This document shows positions 1 through 6,002 of a DNA stretch of 7,012 nt, piece after piece. Position 1 is the stretch's first letter; the number at the start of each line of letters is the position of its first letter. The position numbers and the translations under genes are program-made. This stretch comes from AG-339-G14 sp902553315 (GTDB lineage: Bacteria; Pseudomonadota; Gammaproteobacteria; Magnimaribacterales; AG-339-G14): positions 1 to 7,012 of the forward strand of contig CACDKN010000011.1 in assembly GCA_902553315.1 (NCBI GenBank), in the 5' to 3' direction. The notes beneath the pieces were generated by a model. That model did no database searches and was not told the origin of the DNA. It was given only the letters and a program-made list of their open reading frames with translations.

Positions 1-116
1 ATATTAGGTTTCTTTTTTTTTGTTTGCTTAAGAATGTACTCTTCAATAATACCTTCACCCGGATCACGGCCAAAACCCCCACCTCCTATAGCAACAATAT
101 TTCGTTCTTTAACCAT
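1..116 (-). CDS. Peptidase E-like protein (S51 family), N-terminal part only
   Basis: This partial gene starts at the ATG at 116-114 and runs off the left edge with 38 complete codons and no stop. The visible protein begins MVKERNIVAIGGGGFGRDPG and continues through EGIIEEYILKQ to a lysine run and a proline. The strand followed by GGGGFGR, then an EGIIE helix and a K-rich turn, is the characteristic N-terminus of peptidase E and related class I glutamine-amidotransferase-like proteins. The family includes serine peptidases that cleave Asp-X dipeptides in the cytoplasm. The catalytic serine and histidine lie outside the window, so activity cannot be judged. The gene begins only 9 bases after the CCA of tRNA-Leu and has no Shine-Dalgarno sequence in that gap. 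A run of nine A's encodes part of the lysine stretch. Family assignment is from recall of the motif. Confidence 0.75.
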   Translation of the reverse strand, partial: MVKERNIVAIGGGGFGRDPGEGIIEEYILKQTKKKKPN

Positions 117-125
117 GATTAGTCG

Positions 126-210
126 TGGTGCGGATAGAGGGAGTCGAACCCCCACACCTTTCGGCACTGGTACCTAAAACCAGCGTGTCTACCAATTCCA
201 CCATATCCGC
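126..210 (-). tRNA. tRNA-Leu (anticodon UAG), CCA encoded
   Basis: Read on the minus strand, the acceptor arms GCGGATA and TATCCGC pair perfectly over seven bases, followed by discriminator A and an encoded CCA at 128-126. The anticodon stem CTGGT/ACCAG encloses the loop TTTAGGT, giving anticodon UAG, which reads CUN leucine codons. The D-arm has the expected GG, the T-loop is TTCGACT, and a long variable arm (class II) fits leucine. The gene sits 21 bases after the stop codon of the coiled-coil gene and 9 bases before the peptidase E-like start, so it is probably processed from a longer mRNA. A weak possible promoter of its own (TTGAAT at 252-247, 17 bases, TAATTT at 229-224) is not convincing. 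Confidence 0.97.
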
Positions 211-231
211 ATAAAGGATAGCTAAATTAAT

Positions 232-867
232 CTATTCTGAACTGCTATTCAAGTCATAGGAATTTAATTCCTTGTCAATATCAAGTAATCGCTGATTTAT
301 CTGAATTCTATAGGCGTCTATTGAGTCAATGGCTTCAAAAAGTTCCTTGAATTTTTGATCATAGATTCCTGTGCTTAATTCAAGGGAAGACAATTTTGCC
401 AATCTACCTTGCACTTCTGAAATTGAATCATTTATATTCTCCATTCTAATTTTTATATCATCAAAATTTTGATTGGTAGTATTAGTAGCTTCCGTGATCT
501 CGTTTACTTTTGTTTCTAATAAAGAAATATTTTTTTTATTTCTTTTATTACTTAAGTCCCATAATTTTCTAATTTCTGAATTAAGCAACTTTATATCTTG
601 CAAAATACTTCCAACTCTCTCCTCAGAAGTATTATTTTGATTTAATACACTTTCTTCAATACTAATTAACCTAGAATTAATTTGATTTAAGTTTTCTTGT
701 TGTTGCGTTAATCCACTATAAAACCAATAAAAGAAAAAAATAAATAGCGATAGAAAAATCAAGGGTAATACTAATGATCTCGGTGGTACTTGAGAAGAAG
801 CAAATATTTTTCTGGTCACTAAGCCCCTATTTGATGGCTTATTTGCTTTTAATTTGTCTTGATTCAT
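232..867 (-). CDS. Membrane-anchored coiled-coil protein of unknown function
   Basis: The 211-residue product has a basic N-terminus (residues 1-30), one hydrophobic membrane segment (about 31-50, rich in F, L and I and ending FFFYWFYSG), and then an extended polar region to the C-terminus. That region is rich in Leu/Ile at heptad-like spacing and in Asn, Glu and Lys, which suggests long helices or coiled coil (about 55-155 and 170-203). The positive-inside rule places the coiled coil in the periplasm. A cluster EIRKLWDLSNKRNKKN (98-113), with a tryptophan and dense basic residues, interrupts the heptads. I believe similar motifs occur in conserved gammaproteobacterial hypothetical proteins, but I cannot name a family. 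No clear Shine-Dalgarno precedes the ATG at 867-865. It heads the transcript leading into tRNA-Leu and diverges from the dehydrogenase operon. The function is unknown; a scaffold or tether is only a guess. Confidence 0.8.
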   Translation of the reverse strand: MNQDKLKANKPSNRGLVTRKIFASSQVPPRSLVLPLIFLSLFIFFFYWFYSGLTQQQENLNQINSRLISIEESVLNQNNTSEERVGSILQDIKLLNSEIRKLWDLSNKRNKKNISLLETKVNEITEATNTTNQNFDDIKIRMENINDSISEVQGRLAKLSSLELSTGIYDQKFKELFEAIDSIDAYRIQINQRLLDIDKELNSYDLNSSSE

Positions 868-912
868 TGTAGATTTGTATTTTATAGAAATAACATTTCA
901 AAGGGAGAAAAA
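859..912. promoter_or_regulatory. Compact divergent promoter region
   Basis: Only 45 bases (868-912) separate the start codons of the minus-strand coiled-coil gene and the plus-strand dehydrogenase operon, so both promoters must lie here or inside the neighbouring coding ends. On the plus strand, TTGATT (859-864) followed after 18 bases by TATAGA (883-888) could be a -35/-10 pair, which would give a leader of about 18 bases. On the minus strand, TATAAA (886-881) is a possible -10 but has no good -35. The two candidate -10 boxes overlap, so the transcripts may compete. This is based on hexamer inspection only. Confidence 0.35.
901..907 (+). promoter_or_regulatory. Shine-Dalgarno site fixing the first dehydrogenase start
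   Basis: AAGGGAG lies five bases before the ATG at 913-915. It selects this start over the in-frame ATG at 859, which would add 18 residues unlike the family, overlap the start of the divergent gene, and has no ribosome binding site. Translation from 913 gives MNFEFSDEQ, a normal acyl-CoA dehydrogenase N-terminus. Confidence 0.8.
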
Positions 913-2022
913 ATGAATTTTGAATTTTCAGACGAACAGATGGCGATGAAAGAAGAGGTTAAAAAACTTCTCGACAAAGAAAATTCCTTAAAAAGAAATA
1001 GAACAATACTTGAAGGTGAGGAAAAATTTGACAAAGAGTTATGGGACTCTTTAGTTGCAATGGGTTTGACAGCTGTAACTATTCCTGAGGAATACGGTGG
1101 CATTGGTATGGGCTATTTAGAACTCTGTGTCATAGCTGAAGAATTAGGAAGAGCAATCGCACCCGTACCCTATTCCTCAAGTGTCTATTTAGCCACTACA
1201 GCTATTTTAAATTGTGCTGATGAAGAGTTAAAAAAAGAATATTTACCGAAACTTGCATCAGGAGAGATTATCGGTACATTTGCTCATGCTGAAAACTCTG
1301 GATTTCCATTAGAAAAAAGTATCAATTGTAACTACACGTCAGGAAAAATTTCTGGTTTAAAAGCAGCCGTTCCAGATGCTGACATTGCTGATTTTGCTAT
1401 TGTTTCGGCTAAAAATGACTCTGGAGTGGGATTATATTTAATTGATTTAAATACAGACAAGACAAAAATATCATCTCTAGATACTTTTGATCCGTCAAGA
1501 TCTCATGCAAATCTAGATATATCTGAAGCTGATGCAAAAGAGCTTGTTTCAGATGGTTGGCTCGAAATTGAAAAAATTCTTGATCAATCAGCTGTTTTAT
1601 TTTCATTTGAACAAATTGGTGGTGCAGAAGCGGCAATGAATATGGCAAAAGACTATGCTCAGGGGAGATATGCTTTTGGGCGTTCCATTGCTTCATTTCA
1701 GGCCATCAAACATAAAGTTGCCGATATGTATATTTCTTTGCAATTGGCCAGATCAAATTGTTATTTTGGAGCTTGGGCTCTATCTAATGAAGCTGCCGAA
1801 CTTCCTACTGCTGCCGCAACTGCTCGAGTAAGCGCTACTAAGGCGTTTTATGAATGTTCCAAAGAAAACATTCAAACTCATGGTGGTATGGGCGCGACTT
1901 GGGAATTTGATTGTCATTTGTTTTATCGAAGATCTAGACTCCTTGCTAGTAACATAGGCAGTCAGGGAGTTTGGAAAGAAAAGCTCATTTCTTCGATAGA
2001 AAAAAGTAATTTACAGATATAA
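913..2022 (+). CDS. Acyl-CoA dehydrogenase, probable non-catalytic/FAD-motif subunit of a heteromeric enzyme
   Basis: This is a 369-residue acyl-CoA dehydrogenase-fold protein: N-terminal helical domain (about 1-115), middle beta domain (about 118-215) and C-terminal helical domain (about 225-360). Acyl-CoA dehydrogenases form the alpha,beta double bond of acyl-CoA thioesters with FAD and pass electrons to ETF. The C-terminal FAD-contact motifs are intact: RYAFGRSIASFQAIKHKVAD (252-271) and QTHGGMGATWEFD (321-333). The usual middle-domain motif (F/L-S/T-E-P-x-A-G-S-D) is replaced by FAHAENSGFP (123-132), and the C-terminal catalytic glutamate position reads NIGSQGVWKEKL (347-358) without the usual EGT-type sequence. 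Glu233 in the FEQIGGAEAA segment is a common structural residue of this subfamily. Together with the next gene this suggests one half of an alpha2beta2 enzyme like the ChsE/FadE pairs of mycobacterial steroid breakdown. The true substrate cannot be read from sequence. Confidence 0.9.
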   Translation: MNFEFSDEQMAMKEEVKKLLDKENSLKRNRTILEGEEKFDKELWDSLVAMGLTAVTIPEEYGGIGMGYLELCVIAEELGRAIAPVPYSSSVYLATTAILNCADEELKKEYLPKLASGEIIGTFAHAENSGFPLEKSINCNYTSGKISGLKAAVPDADIADFAIVSAKNDSGVGLYLIDLNTDKTKISSLDTFDPSRSHANLDISEADAKELVSDGWLEIEKILDQSAVLFSFEQIGGAEAAMNMAKDYAQGRYAFGRSIASFQAIKHKVADMYISLQLARSNCYFGAWALSNEAAELPTAAATARVSATKAFYECSKENIQTHGGMGATWEFDCHLFYRRSRLLASNIGSQGVWKEKLISSIEKSNLQI

Positions 2023-2059
2023 TGTCCAGTTATACAGCTAGCAATTATTTTAAAAAATT

Positions 2060-2093
2060 GATTTACTAATAAAAAAGATTTACTAATAAAAAA
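2060..2093. repeat. Perfect 17-bp tandem direct repeat
   Basis: The unit GATTTACTAATAAAAAA occurs at 2060-2076 and again immediately at 2077-2093. It fills much of the 83-base spacer between the two dehydrogenase genes, just before the ribosome binding site of the second. The exact identity suggests a recent slippage duplication. Copy number may vary between strains and would change only the spacer length. No regulatory role is evident. Confidence 0.9.
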
Positions 2094-2095
2094 AT

Positions 2096-2101
2096 AGAGG
2101 A
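2096..2101 (+). promoter_or_regulatory. Shine-Dalgarno site of the second dehydrogenase
   Basis: AGAGGA lies four bases before the ATG at 2106-2108 and supports that start. It gives the second gene its own ribosome entry site despite probable co-transcription with the first. Confidence 0.7.
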
Positions 2102-2105
2102 AATT

Positions 2106-3362
2106 ATGGACTTTAACGATACTCAAGAAGAAGCAAAATTCAGAAAAGAAGCTTCAGAATGGCTTAAAACAAATTTCGATAAATTTGACAGTGAAAGATC
2201 AGCCACTGACAAATCATCAAAATCATCTGCAGAACCAAGCAAAACACCTATGGACGAGAGTAAGTCTCTCGAATTAGCAAAAAAATGGCAAACCATTAAG
2301 TACGATGCAGGATGGGCTTGTTTACATTGGCCCAAGGATTATGGAGGTAGAGATGCTACTCCCATCGAGAGAGTGATATGGTCACAAGAAGAATCTAAGT
2401 TTCCTATCCCAGGAGGCTTCTTCGAAATAGGTCAAGGTATGGCTGGCCCAGTAATGATGATGTATGCCACCGAAGAACAAAAGAAGGAACATTTACCTCC
2501 TATGGCCAAAGGAGAAAAAATTTGGTGTCAATTATTTAGTGAGCCTGGCGCAGGTTCAGACTTAGCTGGTATCAAAACAAAAGCAGAATTGGATGGTGAC
2601 ACCTGGACAATAAATGGTCAAAAGGTTTGGACTTCTGGAGCTCACTACTCAGATTGGGGAATTTTAGTTACTAGAAGCGACTTTGATGCTCCAAAACACA
2701 AAGGTCTTACCTATTTCTTTCTTGATATGAAGTCTCCAGGAATAGAAATTCGTCCGATTAAACAAATAAATGGTGGTGCAAACTTTAATGAAGTTTACTT
2801 TACAGACGTTAAAATACCTGACTCACAAAGACTTGGAGACGTTGGAGATGGTTGGAGAGTAGCTTTGACTACACTTATGAATGAACGTCTCGCTGTTGGT
2901 GACGCTTCTGGTGTAGATTTTAAAGAAATCTTCGAACTAGCAAAAGAAAACGATTTTTACGGCGAGCCGGCAGTTAAAAATTCAGCAGTTAGAGAGAAAC
3001 TAGCCGATTGGTACTGTGAGTATTCAGGTTTAAAAAATACAAAAATGAGAAGAATTTCTGCTTTGTCTAAAGGAGACACTCCTGGACCAGAGGCTTCGAT
3101 CACAAAAATTGTGAGCGCAAACAAACTTCAAGACATTGCCAATTTTGGAATGGACATTCTTGACCAAGCTGGAATTAATAGTGACGGCAATATGAAATAT
3201 CACGGCAGCCTTCTAGGTGCACCTTTAATTAGAATTGCGGGTGGTACAGATGAAATTTTAAGGAATATTATTGCTGAACAAGTACTTGGCATGCCTCAAG
3301 ACGTTAGATTGGACAAAAACGTGCCATTCAACGAAATACCTACTGGCGACAAGTCTAATTAA
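2106..3362 (+). CDS. Acyl-CoA dehydrogenase, probable catalytic subunit of a heteromeric enzyme
   Basis: This 418-residue acyl-CoA dehydrogenase is longer than its upstream partner. The N-terminal domain (1-135) carries a variable Ser/Lys-rich stretch (about 28-53) before the recognisable WACLHWPKDYGGRDATP (70-86). The middle domain has the intact motif QLFSEPGAGSDLAG (142-155) and the conserved QKVWTSGAH (172-180). In the first helix of the C-terminal domain, MNERLAVGD (258-266) places Glu260 where isovaleryl-CoA and long-chain dehydrogenases carry their catalytic base. The C-terminus has RIAGGTDEILRNIIAEQVLG (376-395). The RxxFG and QxHGGxG motifs that bind FAD in homomeric enzymes are degenerate here (NDFYGEPAVKNS at 282-293; LDQAGINSDG at 352-361). 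Those motifs are intact in the upstream protein, so the two probably assemble together. The gene overlaps the convergent transglycosylase gene by 8 bases. A role in fatty-acid or branched/steroid-like acyl-CoA oxidation is inference. Confidence 0.93.
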   Translation: MDFNDTQEEAKFRKEASEWLKTNFDKFDSERSATDKSSKSSAEPSKTPMDESKSLELAKKWQTIKYDAGWACLHWPKDYGGRDATPIERVIWSQEESKFPIPGGFFEIGQGMAGPVMMMYATEEQKKEHLPPMAKGEKIWCQLFSEPGAGSDLAGIKTKAELDGDTWTINGQKVWTSGAHYSDWGILVTRSDFDAPKHKGLTYFFLDMKSPGIEIRPIKQINGGANFNEVYFTDVKIPDSQRLGDVGDGWRVALTTLMNERLAVGDASGVDFKEIFELAKENDFYGEPAVKNSAVREKLADWYCEYSGLKNTKMRRISALSKGDTPGPEASITKIVSANKLQDIANFGMDILDQAGINSDGNMKYHGSLLGAPLIRIAGGTDEILRNIIAEQVLGMPQDVRLDKNVPFNEIPTGDKSN

Positions 3363-3960
3363 ATAAAAAATAGAAAGGATTTCTTAGTCTATTTTTACAG
3401 CCTCTAAATTGCTGTCTGTATCTGTCTGCTGATCGTTGGACTTTGTCACCTACATTAGTCAACCAAGGTTTTGATTTGTACGATCCTCGTTTAAAACCAC
3501 CTGGGCCTTCGTGATAGGCTAAATAAAGTAGTCTCGCGTTGTCTATTGGTATCCCAAGATTTTTACTGTTTCTTTTATTGTACCAACCAATAAAATCTAC
3601 GGAATCCGCAAAATTTGTTCTAGATACAAACCGTCTTCCCGTTTCTTTTTTGTATAAATCCCAAGTACCGTCAACAACTTGAGCGTAACCGTAAGCACTA
3701 CTCTTTCTTTTCCAAGGTATTAGTCCAAATAGTATTCTTTCCCTTTCAGGTTTAGCTCCTTGCTGAAATCCTGATTCTTGCTTAATGAAAGCCATAGTAA
3801 TTGAAGGCGCAATGTTCCATCTTTTGTAGGTTTTAATAGACGCACGGTACCAACTTCTTTTTTCATCAAATATTTCACATATGTTATTTGGACTTTTAGG
3901 TGGAGAAGTTACGCAAGAACTCACAATTAAAACGACTAAAAATAATTTTAATATTCTCAT
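3355..3960 (-). CDS. Lipoprotein lytic transglycosylase (SLT domain)
   Basis: The 201-residue product begins with a short lipoprotein signal: MRILKLFLVVLIVSSC, with lipobox VSSC and the lipidated cysteine at 16. The SLT fold follows. Glu62 in AFIKQESGF (57-65) is the expected catalytic acid. SSAYGYAQVVDGTW (87-100) matches the GxxQ substrate motif, and YLAYHEGPGGF (146-156) is the AYNxG-type motif with His in place of Asn. Such enzymes cleave peptidoglycan between MurNAc and GlcNAc, forming 1,6-anhydro ends, here from a membrane-anchored periplasmic position. I recall this compact family beside ligA/zipA in other Gammaproteobacteria. Its ATG overlaps the ligA stop in ATGA, so translation is probably coupled; no Shine-Dalgarno is visible. 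The last dozen residues (about 189-201) are encoded by a terminator-like hairpin and the stop lies inside the convergent dehydrogenase gene. Confidence 0.9.
   Translation of the reverse strand: MRILKLFLVVLIVSSCVTSPPKSPNNICEIFDEKRSWYRASIKTYKRWNIAPSITMAFIKQESGFQQGAKPERERILFGLIPWKRKSSAYGYAQVVDGTWDLYKKETGRRFVSRTNFADSVDFIGWYNKRNSKNLGIPIDNARLLYLAYHEGPGGFKRGSYKSKPWLTNVGDKVQRSADRYRQQFRGCKNRLRNPFYFLFN
3366..3396. terminator. Probable bidirectional terminator hairpin between convergent operons
   Basis: AAAAATAGA (3366-3374) and TCTATTTTT (3388-3396) form a perfect 9-bp stem. It extends inward by AAG/CTT (3375-3377 with 3383-3385) around the loop GATTT, with a 2-base AG bulge. An A-tract on one arm and a T-tract on the other give a U-rich 3' side in either direction. 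On the plus strand it begins four bases after the acyl-CoA dehydrogenase stop. On the minus strand the T-run continues as T6-A-TTT. The stem is AT-rich and therefore weaker than a classic terminator, and it lies within the last codons of the transglycosylase gene. Confidence 0.5.
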
Positions 3961-5999
3961 GTATTATCAATAAATGACTCTAAGTTTTCGTCTGAAATAA
4001 TCTTAATATTTAATTTATTCGCTTTCGATAACTTGGAACCAGAATCTTCTCCGGCAATTAGGAAATCAGTTTTTGCTGAAACGCTATTTGTTACTTTAGC
4101 CCCCATCAATTCTAATCGCCCTTTTAAATCCTCTCTAGAATAATGAGACAATTTACCAGTTATGACAATAACCTTATTTGTTAAATGACTCGCTTTAGAT
4201 TTGTTTTGATATTTAAATTTTAAACCAAGTTTTAGAAATTCATTTATTATTTTTTTGTTGTCGATGTTAGAGAAAAAATTTTCTAGATTTGTGGCAGCGA
4301 CCTCACCTACATCATCAACCTGTATAAAATCGTCGTACTTAGCTGTTTGGATAGAGTTTAAATTAGTAAAATATTTTGACAAATTTTTTGAAGTTTCTAA
4401 CCCTATTTCCTTAATGCCTAAAGCATAAACAAATCTATATAAGTCGGTGGTCAAACTACTATTAATTGAATCCAATAACTTTTCGGTAGACTTGCTGGCA
4501 AATCCCTCTAAATCGATAATTTGCGATTTGGATAGTTTATAAAGATCAGTAACTGATTTCAAAAAACCTATTTCAACAAACACATCTATTGTTCTTTGAC
4601 CAAGTCCTTCAATATCCATGGCGTTCCTTGAAACAAAATGTTTTAAAGTTTCTTTGAACTGGGAAAATCCAAAACACTTTTGGTCTGTTGTTTTCAATTT
4701 ATTGCAATCTAGCATTGGAGTATTGGATTCAAAAAAGCTTATTGGTTCTTTACAAGTTGGACAATGACTTGGCGGAAGCACCTTTTTTGCAGCTGCTTTT
4801 CTCTCGTTAATTAAAACTGCAGTAACTTTTGGAATTACGTCCCCAGCTCTTATTATTTTTACATAATCATTTTGTCTTACATCTAACCTTTTCACCTCAT
4901 CCATATTATGAAGAGTTGCATTTGAAATAGTCACTCCTCCAATTTTCACTGGCTCTAAATTAGCCACTGGAGTCAATGCGCCTGTTCTTCCCATCTGAAA
5001 GGAAATTGAAATGATTTTGCTTTCTCCTTCTTCAGCAGCGAATTTTTTTGCAATTGCCCATCTTGGAGATCTTGAAGATGCTCCCAACATATTTTGTAAC
5101 GATTTATCATTGACCTTAATTACTATGCCATCAATTTCGTAATCTAATCCATCTCTTTTTGTGGTGAGATGACTTACATAACTATTTACTTCCTCGATGT
5201 TTTTACAAAGCTTGTAATCATCAGAAGTTGGTAACCCCCAAACTTGAAATGTCATTACCATATCAGCTTGTGTTTCGAAAAAACTCCCCTCTGAAATGAA
5301 TCCGACGCTATGACAATAAATATTTAAAGGTCGTTTAGATGCAATTGTTGAATCTAACTGTCTAACACTTCCGGCGACAAAATTTCTTGGATTTGCAAAT
5401 ACCTTTTGGTTATTTTTTTTAAAAGTATTATTTAAAGATTTAAAGTCTGAAATTTTGACGAAAATTTCGCCTCTAATTTCAATTTTTTTTGGAATTTTTC
5501 TATTTTTAGAATTTAACTTAGTTGGTATGCCTTTTATGGTTAAGACATTATGAGTCACATCCTCTCCTACTGCCCCATCTCCTCTTGTGCCAGCTTTTAT
5601 TAAAACACCATCTTCATAAAGTAAGCTAATCGCTATACCGTCAATTTTTGGTTCAACAATATAATCGAATAAAACCGAGTCTTTTAATTTATTTAGATTT
5701 CTTTTTTCAAAATCAAATAGATCTTGTTCATCGAAAGCATTGTCTAAAGAAAGCATAGGTAGTTCATGCACAAATTCTTTTAATTCAGATAATTTGACCC
5801 CCCCTATCTGATTGGTCGGTGAATCAGATACGTCTAAAAAAGAATGTTTTGATTCTAAGTCTTTAAGTTTTTTAAAAAGAAGATCATATTCTCTATCACT
5901 TATTTCCGGTGAATCATCAACATGATATTTATCGTTATGATAAGTTATTTCTTTTTTGAGATCAGTGTGTTGATCTTTGATATCTCGCTTAGATACCAT
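3957..5999 (-). CDS. ligA: NAD-dependent DNA ligase
   Basis: The 680-residue protein is close to the usual bacterial LigA length (E. coli 671). It seals nicks using NAD+, joining Okazaki fragments and finishing repair in the cytoplasm. Domain Ia is seen at YHNDKYHVDDSPEISDREYD (20-39). The adenylation motif VEPKIDG (115-121) has the AMP-accepting Lys118. RGDGAVGEDVT (139-149), RGEIF (176-180), LDYEIDGIVIK (285-295) and SRSPRWAIAKKF (309-320) complete the nucleotidyltransferase domain. An OB fold follows (MGRTGALTPVA, 336-346), then a four-cysteine zinc finger (Cys413, 416, 432, 442), helix-hairpin-helix repeats (about 450-590) and a BRCT domain (about 605-680). The zinc finger has an enlarged loop and lacks the common C-x-A-Q ending. 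The gene starts 3 bases after the zipA stop without a Shine-Dalgarno, consistent with translational coupling. Confidence 0.98.
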   Translation of the reverse strand: MVSKRDIKDQHTDLKKEITYHNDKYHVDDSPEISDREYDLLFKKLKDLESKHSFLDVSDSPTNQIGGVKLSELKEFVHELPMLSLDNAFDEQDLFDFEKRNLNKLKDSVLFDYIVEPKIDGIAISLLYEDGVLIKAGTRGDGAVGEDVTHNVLTIKGIPTKLNSKNRKIPKKIEIRGEIFVKISDFKSLNNTFKKNNQKVFANPRNFVAGSVRQLDSTIASKRPLNIYCHSVGFISEGSFFETQADMVMTFQVWGLPTSDDYKLCKNIEEVNSYVSHLTTKRDGLDYEIDGIVIKVNDKSLQNMLGASSRSPRWAIAKKFAAEEGESKIISISFQMGRTGALTPVANLEPVKIGGVTISNATLHNMDEVKRLDVRQNDYVKIIRAGDVIPKVTAVLINERKAAAKKVLPPSHCPTCKEPISFFESNTPMLDCNKLKTTDQKCFGFSQFKETLKHFVSRNAMDIEGLGQRTIDVFVEIGFLKSVTDLYKLSKSQIIDLEGFASKSTEKLLDSINSSLTTDLYRFVYALGIKEIGLETSKNLSKYFTNLNSIQTAKYDDFIQVDDVGEVAATNLENFFSNIDNKKIINEFLKLGLKFKYQNKSKASHLTNKVIVITGKLSHYSREDLKGRLELMGAKVTNSVSAKTDFLIAGEDSGSKLSKANKLNIKIISDENLESFIDNT

Positions 6000-6002
6000 T
6001 GA

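Noticed and set aside
13..21. Nine-A run (minus strand) containing A AAA AAG in phase, resembling the dnaX-type slippery site.
   Set aside because: It encodes the lysine stretch expected in this part of the peptidase E family, and too little of the gene is visible to look for a stimulatory structure or a short alternative product.
859..912. An upstream in-frame ATG at 859 that would lengthen the first dehydrogenase by 18 residues.
   Set aside because: The extension has no ribosome binding site, does not resemble the family and overlaps the divergent gene's start; the ATG at 913 has AAGGGAG at good spacing.
882..1103. Minus-strand open frame of 73 codons inside the first dehydrogenase.
   Set aside because: It is antisense to clear dehydrogenase coding sequence and shows no family features; a shadow frame.
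1409..1696. Minus-strand open frame of 95 codons inside the first dehydrogenase.
   Set aside because: It is antisense to conserved dehydrogenase sequence with a His/Gln/Leu-rich translation typical of shadow frames.
2042..2060. Inverted repeat CAATT...AATTG in the spacer between the dehydrogenase genes, considered as a terminator.
   Set aside because: The stem is short, all A/T apart from the end pair and mismatched, and it is followed by A-rich rather than T-rich sequence on the transcribed strand.
2022..2069. A 15-codon micro-ORF (MSSYTASNYFKKLIY) whose ATG overlaps the first dehydrogenase stop as TAATG.
   Set aside because: It is very short, chance is likely in AT-rich spacer sequence, and it ends inside the tandem repeat; nothing else supports translation.
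2123..2335. Minus-strand open frame of 70 codons inside the second dehydrogenase.
   Set aside because: It is antisense to the N-terminal domain of a clear gene, with no start signal or recognisable motif.
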